Positions 52,019-59,626 of a DNA stretch of 64,000 nucleotides are shown one piece after another. The stretch spans positions 2,012,501-2,076,500 of the forward strand of contig NC_013162.1 in the NCBI RefSeq assembly GCF_000023285.1, in the 5' to 3' direction. How positions within the stretch are numbered: position 1 is the first letter of the stretch; each line of letters begins with the position of its first letter. Made by a program: the position numbers and the translations under genes. Source of the DNA: Capnocytophaga ochracea DSM 7271 (GTDB taxonomy: Bacteria; Bacteroidota; Bacteroidia; Flavobacteriales; Flavobacteriaceae). The notes beneath the pieces were generated by a model. It worked only from the letters and a program-made list of their open reading frames with translations, ran no database searches and had not been told where the DNA came from.

Positions 52019-54319
52019 ATGAAATCAAACGTATTAGGTTATCCTCGTATCGGTGAAAAACGAGAACTTAAAAAAGCCAATGAGTCTTTCTGGGCTGGTA
52101 AAATATCAGAAGAAGAACTCTTAGCAGTGGCTGAAAATATTCGTGTTCACAACTGGACACTACAAAAAGAAGCAGGAGTAGATTTGATTCCTTCTAACGA
52201 CTTCTCTCTTTATGACCAAATGCTTGACTTTTCGTTTACAGTAAGTGCTATTCCTGAGCGTTTTACACCAATTAAACATTTGCGTGATTTAGAACGTTAT
52301 TACGCTTTGGCACGTGGCTATCAAAAAAATGGTATCGATATTACTGCAATGGAAATGACCAAATGGTTTGATACCAATTACCACTATATCGTACCCGAGT
52401 TTACTAAAGACCAATCTTTCAAAATTCTTGTAAACAAACCTTTGCAAGAGTTCAACTTGGCTAAAAAACACGGTTTCGACACTAAACCTGTACTTATCGG
52501 CTTGGTAACTTATTTGCTTCTCGGTAAAGAAAAAGAACAAGGATTCCACCGCTTAGACTTGGCTGAGCGTCTATTGCCTGTGTATGTACAAATCGTACGA
52601 AGTTTAGTAGATGCAGGTGCTAAAACTATTCAAATAGATGAGCCTTACTTAGCTCTCGATCTTCCTGAAGGCGCTGCCGATGTATACAAAAAAGTATATA
52701 CCGAACTAAGAAGCAAATTCCCTACTACCGAATTTATCCTCACTACCTACTTCGGAGCTTTGGATAACAATACCGAATTAGCTGTTTCATTGCCTTTCAA
52801 CGTATTGCACATCGATTTAGTGCGCGCAGCGGCTCAGCTTGACAAAGTGCTCAAAGCACTTCCTGCCGATAAAAAACTATCACTTGGAGTAGTAGATGGA
52901 CGCAATATTTGGAAAAATAACTTCGAGCATTCATTAGCATTGATTGAGAAAGCCAAAGAAGCTATCGGTGCTGACCGCCTATTGATAGCTACTTCTTGCT
53001 CTTTATTGCACTCTCCTTGCAACCTCGAACTCGAAAACAACGAGAAAGTGCTTACTCCTGAAATCAAACAATGGTTGGCTTTTGCTAAACAAAAAGTAAA
53101 AGAAGTAACTACTTTGCAAGCTCTTGCTACAGGTCACATAACTCCTGAGGTAAAAGTAGCCTTTGAAGAAAACAAAAAAGCAGCTGAAACACGTAAAACT
53201 TCACCGCTTATCCACGACAACAAAGTGAAAGAGCGTGTGAATAACATCACAGCCAAAGACGATGTGCGCCACAGTCCGTTCAACGAGCGTAAAGTAGCAC
53301 AACACAAAGCGTTAAACTTACCTCTTTTTCCTACAACTACTATTGGGTCATTCCCTCAAACCGACGAGGTACGCAGCTGGCGTGCTCGCTTCAAAAAAGG
53401 AGAACTCACTCAAGCCGAATACGACAAGCTATTGGAAAAAGAAATTGAAGAGTCTATCCGTTTCCAAGAAGATACCAATATCGATGTACTCGTACACGGC
53501 GAATTTGAGCGTAACGATATGGTGGAATACTTTGGCGAATTGCTCAAAGGTTACACCTTCACTAAATTCGGTTGGGTACAAAGCTACGGTTCACGTTGCG
53601 TAAAACCACCGATTATCTTTGGTGATATTTCTCGTCCAGAACCGATGACTGTACGTTGGAGTAAATACGCACAATCGCTTACTAAATTGCCCGTAAAAGG
53701 TATGCTTACAGGCCCTGTAACTATCTTGCAATGGTCGTTTGTACGCGATGACCAACCGCGTTCTGAAACTTGTTTGCAGATAGCTTTAGCAATCCGCGAT
53801 GAAGTAGTAGACCTCGAAAAAGCTGGCATCAAAGTCATTCAGATTGACGAACCAGCTATCCGTGAAGGATTGCCATTGCGCAAGAGCGAGTGGAAAGCCT
53901 ACTTCGATTGGGCTATCAAAGCGTTCCGTATTTCAGCTTCAGGCGTAAAAGACGAAACTCAAATCCACACCCATATGTGCTATTCTGAGTTCAACGATAT
54001 GATTGAAGCTATCGCCGATATGGACGCCGATGTGATTACCATAGAGTGTTCACGCTCACAAATGGAACTCCTCGATGTATTTGGTGACTTTAAATATCCT
54101 AACGAAATAGGCCCTGGGGTATACGATATTCACTCACCACGCGTACCTTCACAAGAAGAAATGACCAACTTGATGAAGAAAGCCATTTCGGTAGTGCCAA
54201 AAGAACAATTGTGGGTAAACCCCGACTGCGGACTCAAAACGCGTCACTGGCCAGAAACCAAGGCAGCTCTCCACGCAATGGTTGATACCGCCAAAGAACT
54301 TCGCAATCTCTACAAATAA
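52019..54319 (+). CDS. metE: Cobalamin-independent methionine synthase
   Basis: This 766-residue enzyme moves a methyl group from methyl-THF triglutamate to homocysteine. Two TIM barrels are visible: N-terminal (NVLGYPRIGEKRELKKANES) and C-terminal (TTIGSFPQTDEVRSWRARFK, HGEFERNDMVEYFGE). Zinc ligands sit in IHTHMCYSEF and NPDCGLKTR. The length is standard. It is monocistronic between a promoter and a terminator. Together with the trans-sulfuration enzyme at the window start it shows methionine can be made without B12. Confidence 0.98.
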   Translation: MKSNVLGYPRIGEKRELKKANESFWAGKISEEELLAVAENIRVHNWTLQKEAGVDLIPSNDFSLYDQMLDFSFTVSAIPERFTPIKHLRDLERYYALARGYQKNGIDITAMEMTKWFDTNYHYIVPEFTKDQSFKILVNKPLQEFNLAKKHGFDTKPVLIGLVTYLLLGKEKEQGFHRLDLAERLLPVYVQIVRSLVDAGAKTIQIDEPYLALDLPEGAADVYKKVYTELRSKFPTTEFILTTYFGALDNNTELAVSLPFNVLHIDLVRAAAQLDKVLKALPADKKLSLGVVDGRNIWKNNFEHSLALIEKAKEAIGADRLLIATSCSLLHSPCNLELENNEKVLTPEIKQWLAFAKQKVKEVTTLQALATGHITPEVKVAFEENKKAAETRKTSPLIHDNKVKERVNNITAKDDVRHSPFNERKVAQHKALNLPLFPTTTIGSFPQTDEVRSWRARFKKGELTQAEYDKLLEKEIEESIRFQEDTNIDVLVHGEFERNDMVEYFGELLKGYTFTKFGWVQSYGSRCVKPPIIFGDISRPEPMTVRWSKYAQSLTKLPVKGMLTGPVTILQWSFVRDDQPRSETCLQIALAIRDEVVDLEKAGIKVIQIDEPAIREGLPLRKSEWKAYFDWAIKAFRISASGVKDETQIHTHMCYSEFNDMIEAIADMDADVITIECSRSQMELLDVFGDFKYPNEIGPGVYDIHSPRVPSQEEMTNLMKKAISVVPKEQLWVNPDCGLKTRHWPETKAALHAMVDTAKELRNLYK

Positions 54320-54338
54320 GAAATAAGAAGTAATAAAT

Positions 54339-54377
54339 AAAAAAAGCAATGTGCATTTTCTTGCACATTGCTTTTTT
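54339..54377 (+). terminator. Terminator of metE
   Basis: A 10-bp GCAATGTGCA/TGCACATTGC stem extended by A/T pairs and followed by T6, 20 bases after metE. Confidence 0.9.
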
Positions 54378-54481
54378 GTTGTTTCACATACTTTGCCAAA
54401 GTTTCAAGCTTTGGAAAAGTTGATGACACAATATTTTTATCAAAAATACTCTTTTATTTTGCAGGAATGATATTTTTTTTG

Positions 54482-54489
54482 TACATTTG
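54482..54489 (+). promoter_or_regulatory. -7 element TACATTTG before structured element B
   Basis: TGTACATTTG matches the promoter of element A exactly over ten bases and lies 85 bases before the element's first hairpin. The sequence between promoter and element is A/T-rich with no other feature seen. Confidence 0.65.
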
Positions 54490-54566
54490 CCTCATCAAAC
54501 CAGAATAACTATTATAAGAGGTACTAACTCGTATAGTTTTTAAAATAGTATTATAAAATAACATAT

Positions 54567-54806
54567 AGCGTTTCGCTTTACAGTTTCCTAATTTCTGAAA
54601 ACGACCAATTTTTTTAGATGTAAATAGGAAAGTAAAAGTGGAAATGCCTGCGGTTACGTGGGCATTCCTTTTGCTTATTTACATCAGCCTTTGGTCGGGC
54701 TTCAGAAATTGAGCAATAAGGAATGTTTCCACGTTTTTTTATTGCTCTGTTATAGTGAAACCTACCTAAAAGGCGGTAACCGAAAAGCCTGAACAGAGTA
54801 GGTATA
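54567..54806 (+). ncRNA. Structured RNA element, copy B (leader of a lipoprotein gene)
   Basis: The same fold as copy A: hairpin AGCGTTTCGCT (54567-54577); P2 54592-54599 with 54701-54708 and 54602-54608 with 54691-54697; P3 54617-54626 with 54676-54685; P4 GGAAATGCC (54640) with GGCATTCC (54661); P5, 9 bp, 54711-54719 with 54739-54747; P6 AGGC (54771) with GCCT (54787). AAGGAATG (54718-54725) can pair instead with CATTCCTT (54663-54670). Conserved unpaired-looking strings include CCGAAAAGCCTG and AGAGTAGG. It ends about 25 bases before a lipoprotein ATG. Confidence 0.8.
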
Positions 54807-54831
54807 AACTTAATTTTATGTAACAATAGCA

Positions 54832-55305
54832 ATGAAAAACAAAAACAAAAACGTAGCGTGGGCGACCTTTCGCACTGCTACACAGTTAGTAGCCATTATG
54901 GCAGTAATTTTAGTAACCCTTATCGCTTGTAGTAAAAGCGACAGCGGAGGAAGTACAGACAACAAGAACTTAATTGGCACTTGGAAGTTAGAAAGTATGA
55001 CTATTGATGGAAAGAATGCTTGTGAAGTATATCCTGAGTATTTATTCTGTGGAAAATGTAAGAAGCTTCCTTATTTTGTTTTTTCTGACAAAGAATATGT
55101 GTCTTATTCTTATGATGGTTCTTGTGAACTCAAAAAAACAATTGGAAAATACACTGTTTCAAAAAATACAATAGTACTTATTGATAATCAAGAAGGTGGT
55201 TCTTCAAATTTTACCATATCAGGGAATAAACTTACCTTTACTTCTCCAGTAGAAGATGATAAAGGAAATAAACATACTTCTACTATGACTTTTGTCAAGC
55301 AATAA
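54832..55305 (+). CDS. Lipocalin-like lipoprotein
   Basis: This 157-residue protein has a long N-terminal signal region (hydrophobic 18-33) and lipobox TLIAC followed by SKSDSGGS. The mature part begins NLIGTWKLESMTID, the opening of lipocalin-like lipoproteins of Bacteroidota, followed by regular beta strands and paired Cys (CEVYPEYLFCGKCKK). The position after the Cys lacks the acidic surface-export pattern, so it may stay periplasmic. It follows structured element B and has its own terminator. Confidence 0.75.
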   Translation: MKNKNKNVAWATFRTATQLVAIMAVILVTLIACSKSDSGGSTDNKNLIGTWKLESMTIDGKNACEVYPEYLFCGKCKKLPYFVFSDKEYVSYSYDGSCELKKTIGKYTVSKNTIVLIDNQEGGSSNFTISGNKLTFTSPVEDDKGNKHTSTMTFVKQ

Positions 55306-55346
55306 ATCTCCCATATCATTGCCCTTAGAAACTTATTTAAGAAACA

Positions 55347-55384
55347 AAAAGAGCAAAGCGCTTTAACGCGCTTTGCTCTTTTTT
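55347..55384. terminator. Terminator after the lipocalin-like gene
   Basis: AAAGAGCAAAGCGC pairs with GCGCTTTGCTCTTT and is followed by T; convergent with the next gene. Confidence 0.9.
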
Positions 55385-55410
55385 ATCTGTCACTCCAAAA
55401 AATCTTCAAC

Positions 55411-55971
55411 CTACTCTGTTGTAGTTTTTTCAGGTAATTCATTATGTTCTTCTCGTTTAAATACAAAAGTGTCATAATAAGTATTGAAAAACTGTACAAA
55501 CATAACCGCACCTTGTCGGTCTTTGTATACTTCTACTAACAAATCCCCATCTTTATCAGGAGCTATGCGTATTCTATCAATATCTACTCCTAAAAAAATA
55601 GGAATAAACGGATAGATTCTAAACCTATTATACCGTTGCCAAAAGTTCTTCTTCTGTTTGCCTTTAAAGCCAGCTACCATTCTCACAGTAGTCGTGCTAT
55701 CCTTCACTTTTTGGTAACTCACGTACAGCGAATCTGCTTTTACTTGCAGTTTAAACCTACTTAAAGGAAGCGCTGTTTCTTGGTATTCTTTGGGCAGTAG
55801 TGGAAAGAACAAGGGAGCTTGCTTTTCCATAGGCTCAGAATATACATAATACGTCCCTTCATTAAGGGTCTTAATAGCAGCTTCATCCATAGGAGCTGTC
55901 ATTTTAGGGCGTTGCACTGTTTTACACGAAAACAGCAATAACGATAGTAAAACAAAAGCAATGGTTCTCAT
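55411..55971 (-). CDS. Hypothetical lipoprotein
   Basis: This 186-residue protein has a lipobox LLLFSC followed by KTVQRPKM, with no acidic export signal. The mature part is beta-rich and charged (LSRFKLQVKADSLYVSYQ, RIAPDKDGDLLVEVYKDRQG, FVQFFNTYYDTFVF). No family is recognised. It lies about 47 bases downstream of pcm on the same strand... the read order being pcm first, then this gene, so they are probably co-transcribed. Confidence 0.65.
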   Translation of the reverse strand: MRTIAFVLLSLLLFSCKTVQRPKMTAPMDEAAIKTLNEGTYYVYSEPMEKQAPLFFPLLPKEYQETALPLSRFKLQVKADSLYVSYQKVKDSTTTVRMVAGFKGKQKKNFWQRYNRFRIYPFIPIFLGVDIDRIRIAPDKDGDLLVEVYKDRQGAVMFVQFFNTYYDTFVFKREEHNELPEKTTTE

Positions 55972-55974
55972 ATA

Positions 55975-56018
55975 AAATTATTATTAATCATTCACCACTA
56001 ATCACTCACCATTAATCA
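55975..56018. repeat. Degenerate heptanucleotide repeat between pcm and the lipoprotein gene
   Basis: Alternating 7-bp units of the types ATTAATC, ATTCACC, ACTAATC and ACTCACC fill the gap almost completely. Confidence 0.65.
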
Positions 56019-56669
56019 TCAGTTCCTCTCTTTTAGCATCGGTACAAACTGAAAAGTCCCGTGCGTAGTCTTGTGAAATTCTTTTTCCGATATGCGCTCG
56101 TAAAGCGTCATTGTTTGAGTTTCTTCTCCTATCGGAATTACTAAACGTCCTCCTACCGCCAATTGTGCAAGCAACGCTTTCGGCACATAAGGAGCGCCTG
56201 CCGTTACCAAAATACGGTCAAAAGGCGCTTCGTTAGGAATCCCTTTATAACCGTCGCCAAAGTACATATGCACAGTACGATTCATTAGTTTGGGGAGTAG
56301 TTTTTGTGTTTGCTTAAAGAGTTTCTGTTGTCGCTCAATAGTGTAAAGCTGTACCCCTAAATATAGCAGTACACTAGCTTGATAGCCACTGCCCGTACCT
56401 ATCTCCAATACTTTTTGTCGAGGTGATACTTGTAGCAATTCCGTTTGGAAAGCTACGGTATAGGGTTGAGAGATAGTTTGCCCTTCCTCTATCGGGAAAG
56501 CCTTATCTTGGTAAGCGTGGTCTTCAAAACTGCTGTCCATAAACAAGTGGCGTGGTATCGTGCGAATAGCCTCCAATACACGCTTGTCCTTTATGCCTTT
56601 TTCTCTCAATAAATCAGCTAATTGATTCCGTAATCCTTTGTGTTTTAATGTGTCTTTCAGCGGTAGCAT
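56019..56669 (-). CDS. pcm: Protein-L-isoaspartate O-methyltransferase
   Basis: This 216-residue repair methyltransferase acts on isoaspartyl residues. It has TLKHKGLRNQLADLLREKGI at the start, IPRHLFM, YQDKAFPIEEGQTISQPYTV, and the SAM motif VLEIGTGSGYQASVL, then FDRILVTAGAPYVPKALL. The frame extends 14 codons upstream to ATG 56711, but that segment (KKKVEFCTRKYKK) is unlike the family and lies across the likely promoter, so ATG 56669 is preferred. Confidence 0.93.
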   Translation of the reverse strand: MLPLKDTLKHKGLRNQLADLLREKGIKDKRVLEAIRTIPRHLFMDSSFEDHAYQDKAFPIEEGQTISQPYTVAFQTELLQVSPRQKVLEIGTGSGYQASVLLYLGVQLYTIERQQKLFKQTQKLLPKLMNRTVHMYFGDGYKGIPNEAPFDRILVTAGAPYVPKALLAQLAVGGRLVIPIGEETQTMTLYERISEKEFHKTTHGTFQFVPMLKERN

Positions 56670-56770
56670 CTTCTTGTATTTTCGGGTACAAAATTCAACC
56701 TTTTTTTTCAACTAAAAAAGTATTTGTGTTATTTTTTTGCTAAAAAGTTGATTAGTTTAAAAATTATTTA

Positions 56771-56778
56771 TACTTTTG
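56771..56778 (+). promoter_or_regulatory. -7 element TACTTTTG of the lipoprotein-oxidoreductase unit
   Basis: TACTTTTG lies 29 bases before the ATG at 56807. Confidence 0.65.
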
Positions 56779-56806
56779 TGGCGGAAAAAACTAAATTAGG
56801 AAAGAG

Positions 56807-57397
56807 ATGAAGCGTTTAAAACGTAACTTGCATTTCATCTTTGTCTTCCTTTTAGCTACGGCTTGCAGAGTGAGCGATACCTCCTCTGAAGCCACTCAAG
56901 TAGTGAAAGTTGAAGATAGATATGAAATGACACTACCTAACTCTCTTACCAGCCAAAATAATCTTTATGAAGAAGCCTCTCTGCAATATGGCAACGGTAA
57001 GTCTGAGCTTTTTGTTGCAGTAATCGATGAAGACCGCAAGGAGCTTAATGAGGTACTTTACCAAGTGTTAAAGGACTCTTTGCATATTAAAAACAAAAAA
57101 GCCTTTGTTAAATCTTTCGGATTAAAGGACTATTTTAGCATCTGCAAAAAAGGTTGGGCAGAAGCCAAGATGATGCGCCCTACTGATAAACAAATTACCG
57201 AAACTACCATCAATAAATATCCTGCTGTAGTAGTTGAAACTACCGAAACCGTCAATGGTATCGGAGTCTTTTACGTGGTGGCTATTGTCGAAACTAAAAA
57301 GACCTACTACCAAGTTTTTACCTGGACGTTAGCTAGCAAAAAAGAAAAGAATTACCAGCAGATGAAGGACATTATCAATTCCCTAAAAGAATTATAA
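56807..57397 (+). CDS. Hypothetical lipoprotein
   Basis: This 196-residue protein has a signal peptide with lipobox LLATAC followed by RVSDTSSE. The mature part (YEMTLPNSLTSQNNLYEEAS through ETTETVNGIGVFYVVAIVET) has the alternating strand/helix pattern of PsbP/Mog1-like single-domain lipoproteins, but this is only a resemblance. It is followed after 11 bases by a Gfo/Idh/MocA oxidoreductase gene. Confidence 0.7.
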   Translation: MKRLKRNLHFIFVFLLATACRVSDTSSEATQVVKVEDRYEMTLPNSLTSQNNLYEEASLQYGNGKSELFVAVIDEDRKELNEVLYQVLKDSLHIKNKKAFVKSFGLKDYFSICKKGWAEAKMMRPTDKQITETTINKYPAVVVETTETVNGIGVFYVVAIVETKKTYYQVFTWTLASKKEKNYQQMKDIINSLKEL

Positions 57398-57408
57398 ATA
57401 CTTATCTA

Positions 57409-58410
57409 ATGACTATTAATGTAGCCCTTGCCAGTTTTGGTATGAGTGGACGGGTATTTCACGCTCCTTTCGTAGCACAACACCCACAGTATCACCTCTA
57501 TGCGATAGTAGAACGCCATCGTTCCGATTCGCACGCTCTATATCCTGGTGCTAAACTTTATCGCTCAGTAAACGAAATGCTACAAGACCCTGTGGTAGAT
57601 TTGGTAGTGGTCAATACCCCCGTGCAAACCCATTATGAGTATGCCAAAGAAGCGTTATTAGCAAATAAGAATGTATTGGTAGAAAAGCCTTTTACCGTTA
57701 CTGTCGAGCAGGCTGAAGAACTCAATACATTAGCTACAAAACAAGGCAAGCTGCTTTCCGTTTACCAAAATAGGCGTTATGATGGCGATTATTTAAAGGT
57801 AAAAGAAATAGTAAACAGTGGTGTACTGGGCGAACTTAAAGAAGTAGAAATGCGCTTCGACCGTTTCCGAAGTGAAATTAGTGCCAAGGCTCATAAGGAA
57901 ACTCCCGAACGTGGGGGAGGGGCTCTCTACGATTTAGGAGCACATCTCATAGACCAAGCGCTCCAGCTATTCGGTACTCCTAAAAACGTATATGCCGATT
58001 TGGGTTACCTTCGTAAAGGTACTCAAACCGACGACTATTTTGAACTGATTCTCTTTTACGAAAACGAACTACGTGTCCGCCTTAAATCCACTACCTATGC
58101 TTTGGAACGCCAATGGGAGTACACCTTGCACGGCACTAAGGGTTCCTTCCTTCAACAGCGGTTCGACGGACAAGAAAATGCCTTAGTAGCGGGTACTATC
58201 CCTTCAGCCTCTCAGTGGCTACCTTCTGTTACCGAACCTAATGGCATTCTCCATACAATTGAAAAGCGTTTGTTTACTACCGCCCAACACGGTAACTATT
58301 GGCTTTTTTATAACGACCTTTACCAAGCTTTAACAGGCAAAGGTACCAATCCCGTACCTGCCACTCAAGCCGTTGAAATTATCAAAATTATTAGTCAATT
58401 TAGCCAATAA
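57409..58410 (+). CDS. Gfo/Idh/MocA family NAD(P)-dependent oxidoreductase
   Basis: This 333-residue protein has an N-terminal Rossmann domain (NVALASFGMSGRVFHAPFVA, in which the usual GxGxxG is SFGMSG), the family segment NVLVEKPFTVTVEQAEEL with the conserved Lys, and a C-terminal alpha/beta substrate domain (GGGALYDLGAHLIDQALQLF). GRVFHAPF and the YQNRRYDGDY segment are typical of the YhhX/YvaA subgroup. The substrate, probably a sugar or inositol derivative, is unknown. Confidence 0.88.
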   Translation: MTINVALASFGMSGRVFHAPFVAQHPQYHLYAIVERHRSDSHALYPGAKLYRSVNEMLQDPVVDLVVVNTPVQTHYEYAKEALLANKNVLVEKPFTVTVEQAEELNTLATKQGKLLSVYQNRRYDGDYLKVKEIVNSGVLGELKEVEMRFDRFRSEISAKAHKETPERGGGALYDLGAHLIDQALQLFGTPKNVYADLGYLRKGTQTDDYFELILFYENELRVRLKSTTYALERQWEYTLHGTKGSFLQQRFDGQENALVAGTIPSASQWLPSVTEPNGILHTIEKRLFTTAQHGNYWLFYNDLYQALTGKGTNPVPATQAVEIIKIISQFSQ

Positions 58411-58447
58411 CACAATCTGCTAATTCTCTAATTTTCTAATTTGCAAA

Positions 58448-58936
58448 TTATAACCTTCCTTGCAAGAATTTCTTTACTTTCTTCACATCATACCCCTTCC
58501 CCGATTCTAAATCTTCACTTTTTTGAGTGAAAAGCACATCTCCTTTTTCATTGAGAATCAAAAAAGAGGGATAACCATATTGTGCGCCAGGGTTTCCGTA
58601 CTTTTTAAAAGCCTTTTCATTCTTGTTTTCAGGTGAGAAGTTTAGGTGATAGAAAATATATTTCTTATCCAAAATACTTTTCAGTTCAGGCGTAGTAGTC
58701 ACCAAATGGTTAAAGCGCAAGCACCACACACACCAATTGCCACCTATTTGCACCAACACTTTTTTGTGTTCTTTTTTAGCTTGTTTTAGCAGTTGTGTAA
58801 TACGTGCATCACCGTCTTCCTCAGGGTGATAAGGTTGTTCATAACCAGCGCGTTCTTTACTTATTTCCTCGCTGTTTTGAGACCAAAGAGCAGTACCTCC
58901 CCAGCAGAGGAGTGCTATAAAAAAGTATTTCTTCAT
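58448..58936 (-). CDS. Exported thioredoxin-family protein
   Basis: This 162-residue protein has signal peptide 1-18 (LLCWGGTALWSQ). The redox motif is GGNWCVWCLRF (CxxC with Val-Trp between the Cys), followed by HLNFSPENKNE and YPSFLILNEKGDVLF, the cis-Pro region of the fold. It resembles DUF255/TlpA-like periplasmic thioredoxins. A TTG three codons upstream is possible but ATG 58936 gives a good signal peptide. Confidence 0.85.
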   Translation of the reverse strand: MKKYFFIALLCWGGTALWSQNSEEISKERAGYEQPYHPEEDGDARITQLLKQAKKEHKKVLVQIGGNWCVWCLRFNHLVTTTPELKSILDKKYIFYHLNFSPENKNEKAFKKYGNPGAQYGYPSFLILNEKGDVLFTQKSEDLESGKGYDVKKVKKFLQGRL

Positions 58937-59239
58937 AAAAACCAAATCTTTTGAAAATATACAATTACAAAAAAAGTGCCAAGATATTTCAAGAGCTACA
59001 TCGAGGCTGTTTTAAAAGTCTTAAATTGCATTTGCGTCGCTACACTTTGCTAAAGTTGCCTGTGTGGCTCACTCCTTTGGCAAAGTTGATTACCTTGATA
59101 ATCAATTTCTTTTAGTCATATTGTAGAGGCGATTGGCAAATTGCCTTCACAATAAACATTACTAAATTTCCTCTTTTCAATAGATTTTATCTATCATAAA
59201 TGGCTCTTATAAGCATCTAATATATAGGTTATTAATAGC

Positions 59240-59306
59240 GTTCCTTCGTCTTTTGTTCGTCTTTTGTTCGTCTTAGCTTCGTCTTAGGTTCGCTTTAGCT
59301 TCGGTC
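59240..59306. repeat. Degenerate 11-bp tandem array (array 5)
   Basis: Consecutive 11-bp units CGTCTTTTGTT (twice), CGTCTTAGCTT, CGTCTTAGGTT and CGCTTTAGCTT. The first unit is identical to units in the array at 41205-41417. Confidence 0.8.
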
Positions 59307-59488
59307 AAACTCCCTCTAAAATGGCTCTTTTTTCCTCATTTCTCATAGATAATATCTATATAGAGAAAACTATCCGCTTAATGAGTTGATATTTTTTAAA
59401 TATCATAACTATTTTATAGTTTCATTTTTTATTGATTTTTAAGATTTCCATAAGGTTAGATATTCCTTTTTTATTCTGAATTCTCATT

Positions 59489-59524
59489 TGCTAATTTTCT
59501 AATTGGCTAATTCCCAAATTACTA
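59489..59524. repeat. Degenerate octanucleotide repeat
   Basis: CTAATTTT, CTAATTGG, CTAATTCC and CAAATTAC in succession; the same unit type occurs at 58423-58447 and, reversed, at 45702-45740. Confidence 0.7.
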
Positions 59525-59579
59525 ATACATTATCTTAAAAATATTTCATAAAAAGTATGGTTATTCCAAAACAAAACAT

Positions 59580-59587
59580 TACCTTTG
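59580..59587 (+). promoter_or_regulatory. -7 element TACCTTTG of sucA
   Basis: TACCTTTG lies 40 bases before the chosen ATG at 59627. Confidence 0.65.
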
Positions 59588-59626
59588 CCTATCATTAATG
59601 AAAAATAAACGAAACAATTGCTTTTT

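Larger units (their letters stand above)
58937..59626. other. 690-base intergenic region upstream of sucA
   Basis: No gene is seen. The region contains, in order, two ACTTTGCCAAAG-type palindromic phrases (59043-59057 and 59080-59093) with further inverted repeats, an A/T-rich stretch, the 11-bp array at 59240-59306, short palindromes around 59345, an octanucleotide run at 59489-59524 and the sucA promoter at 59580. Confidence 0.6.

Noticed and set aside
54614-54832. Minus-strand 72-codon frame opposite structured element B
   Set aside because: It is antisense to an element whose base changes follow RNA pairing; copy A has no equivalent frame.
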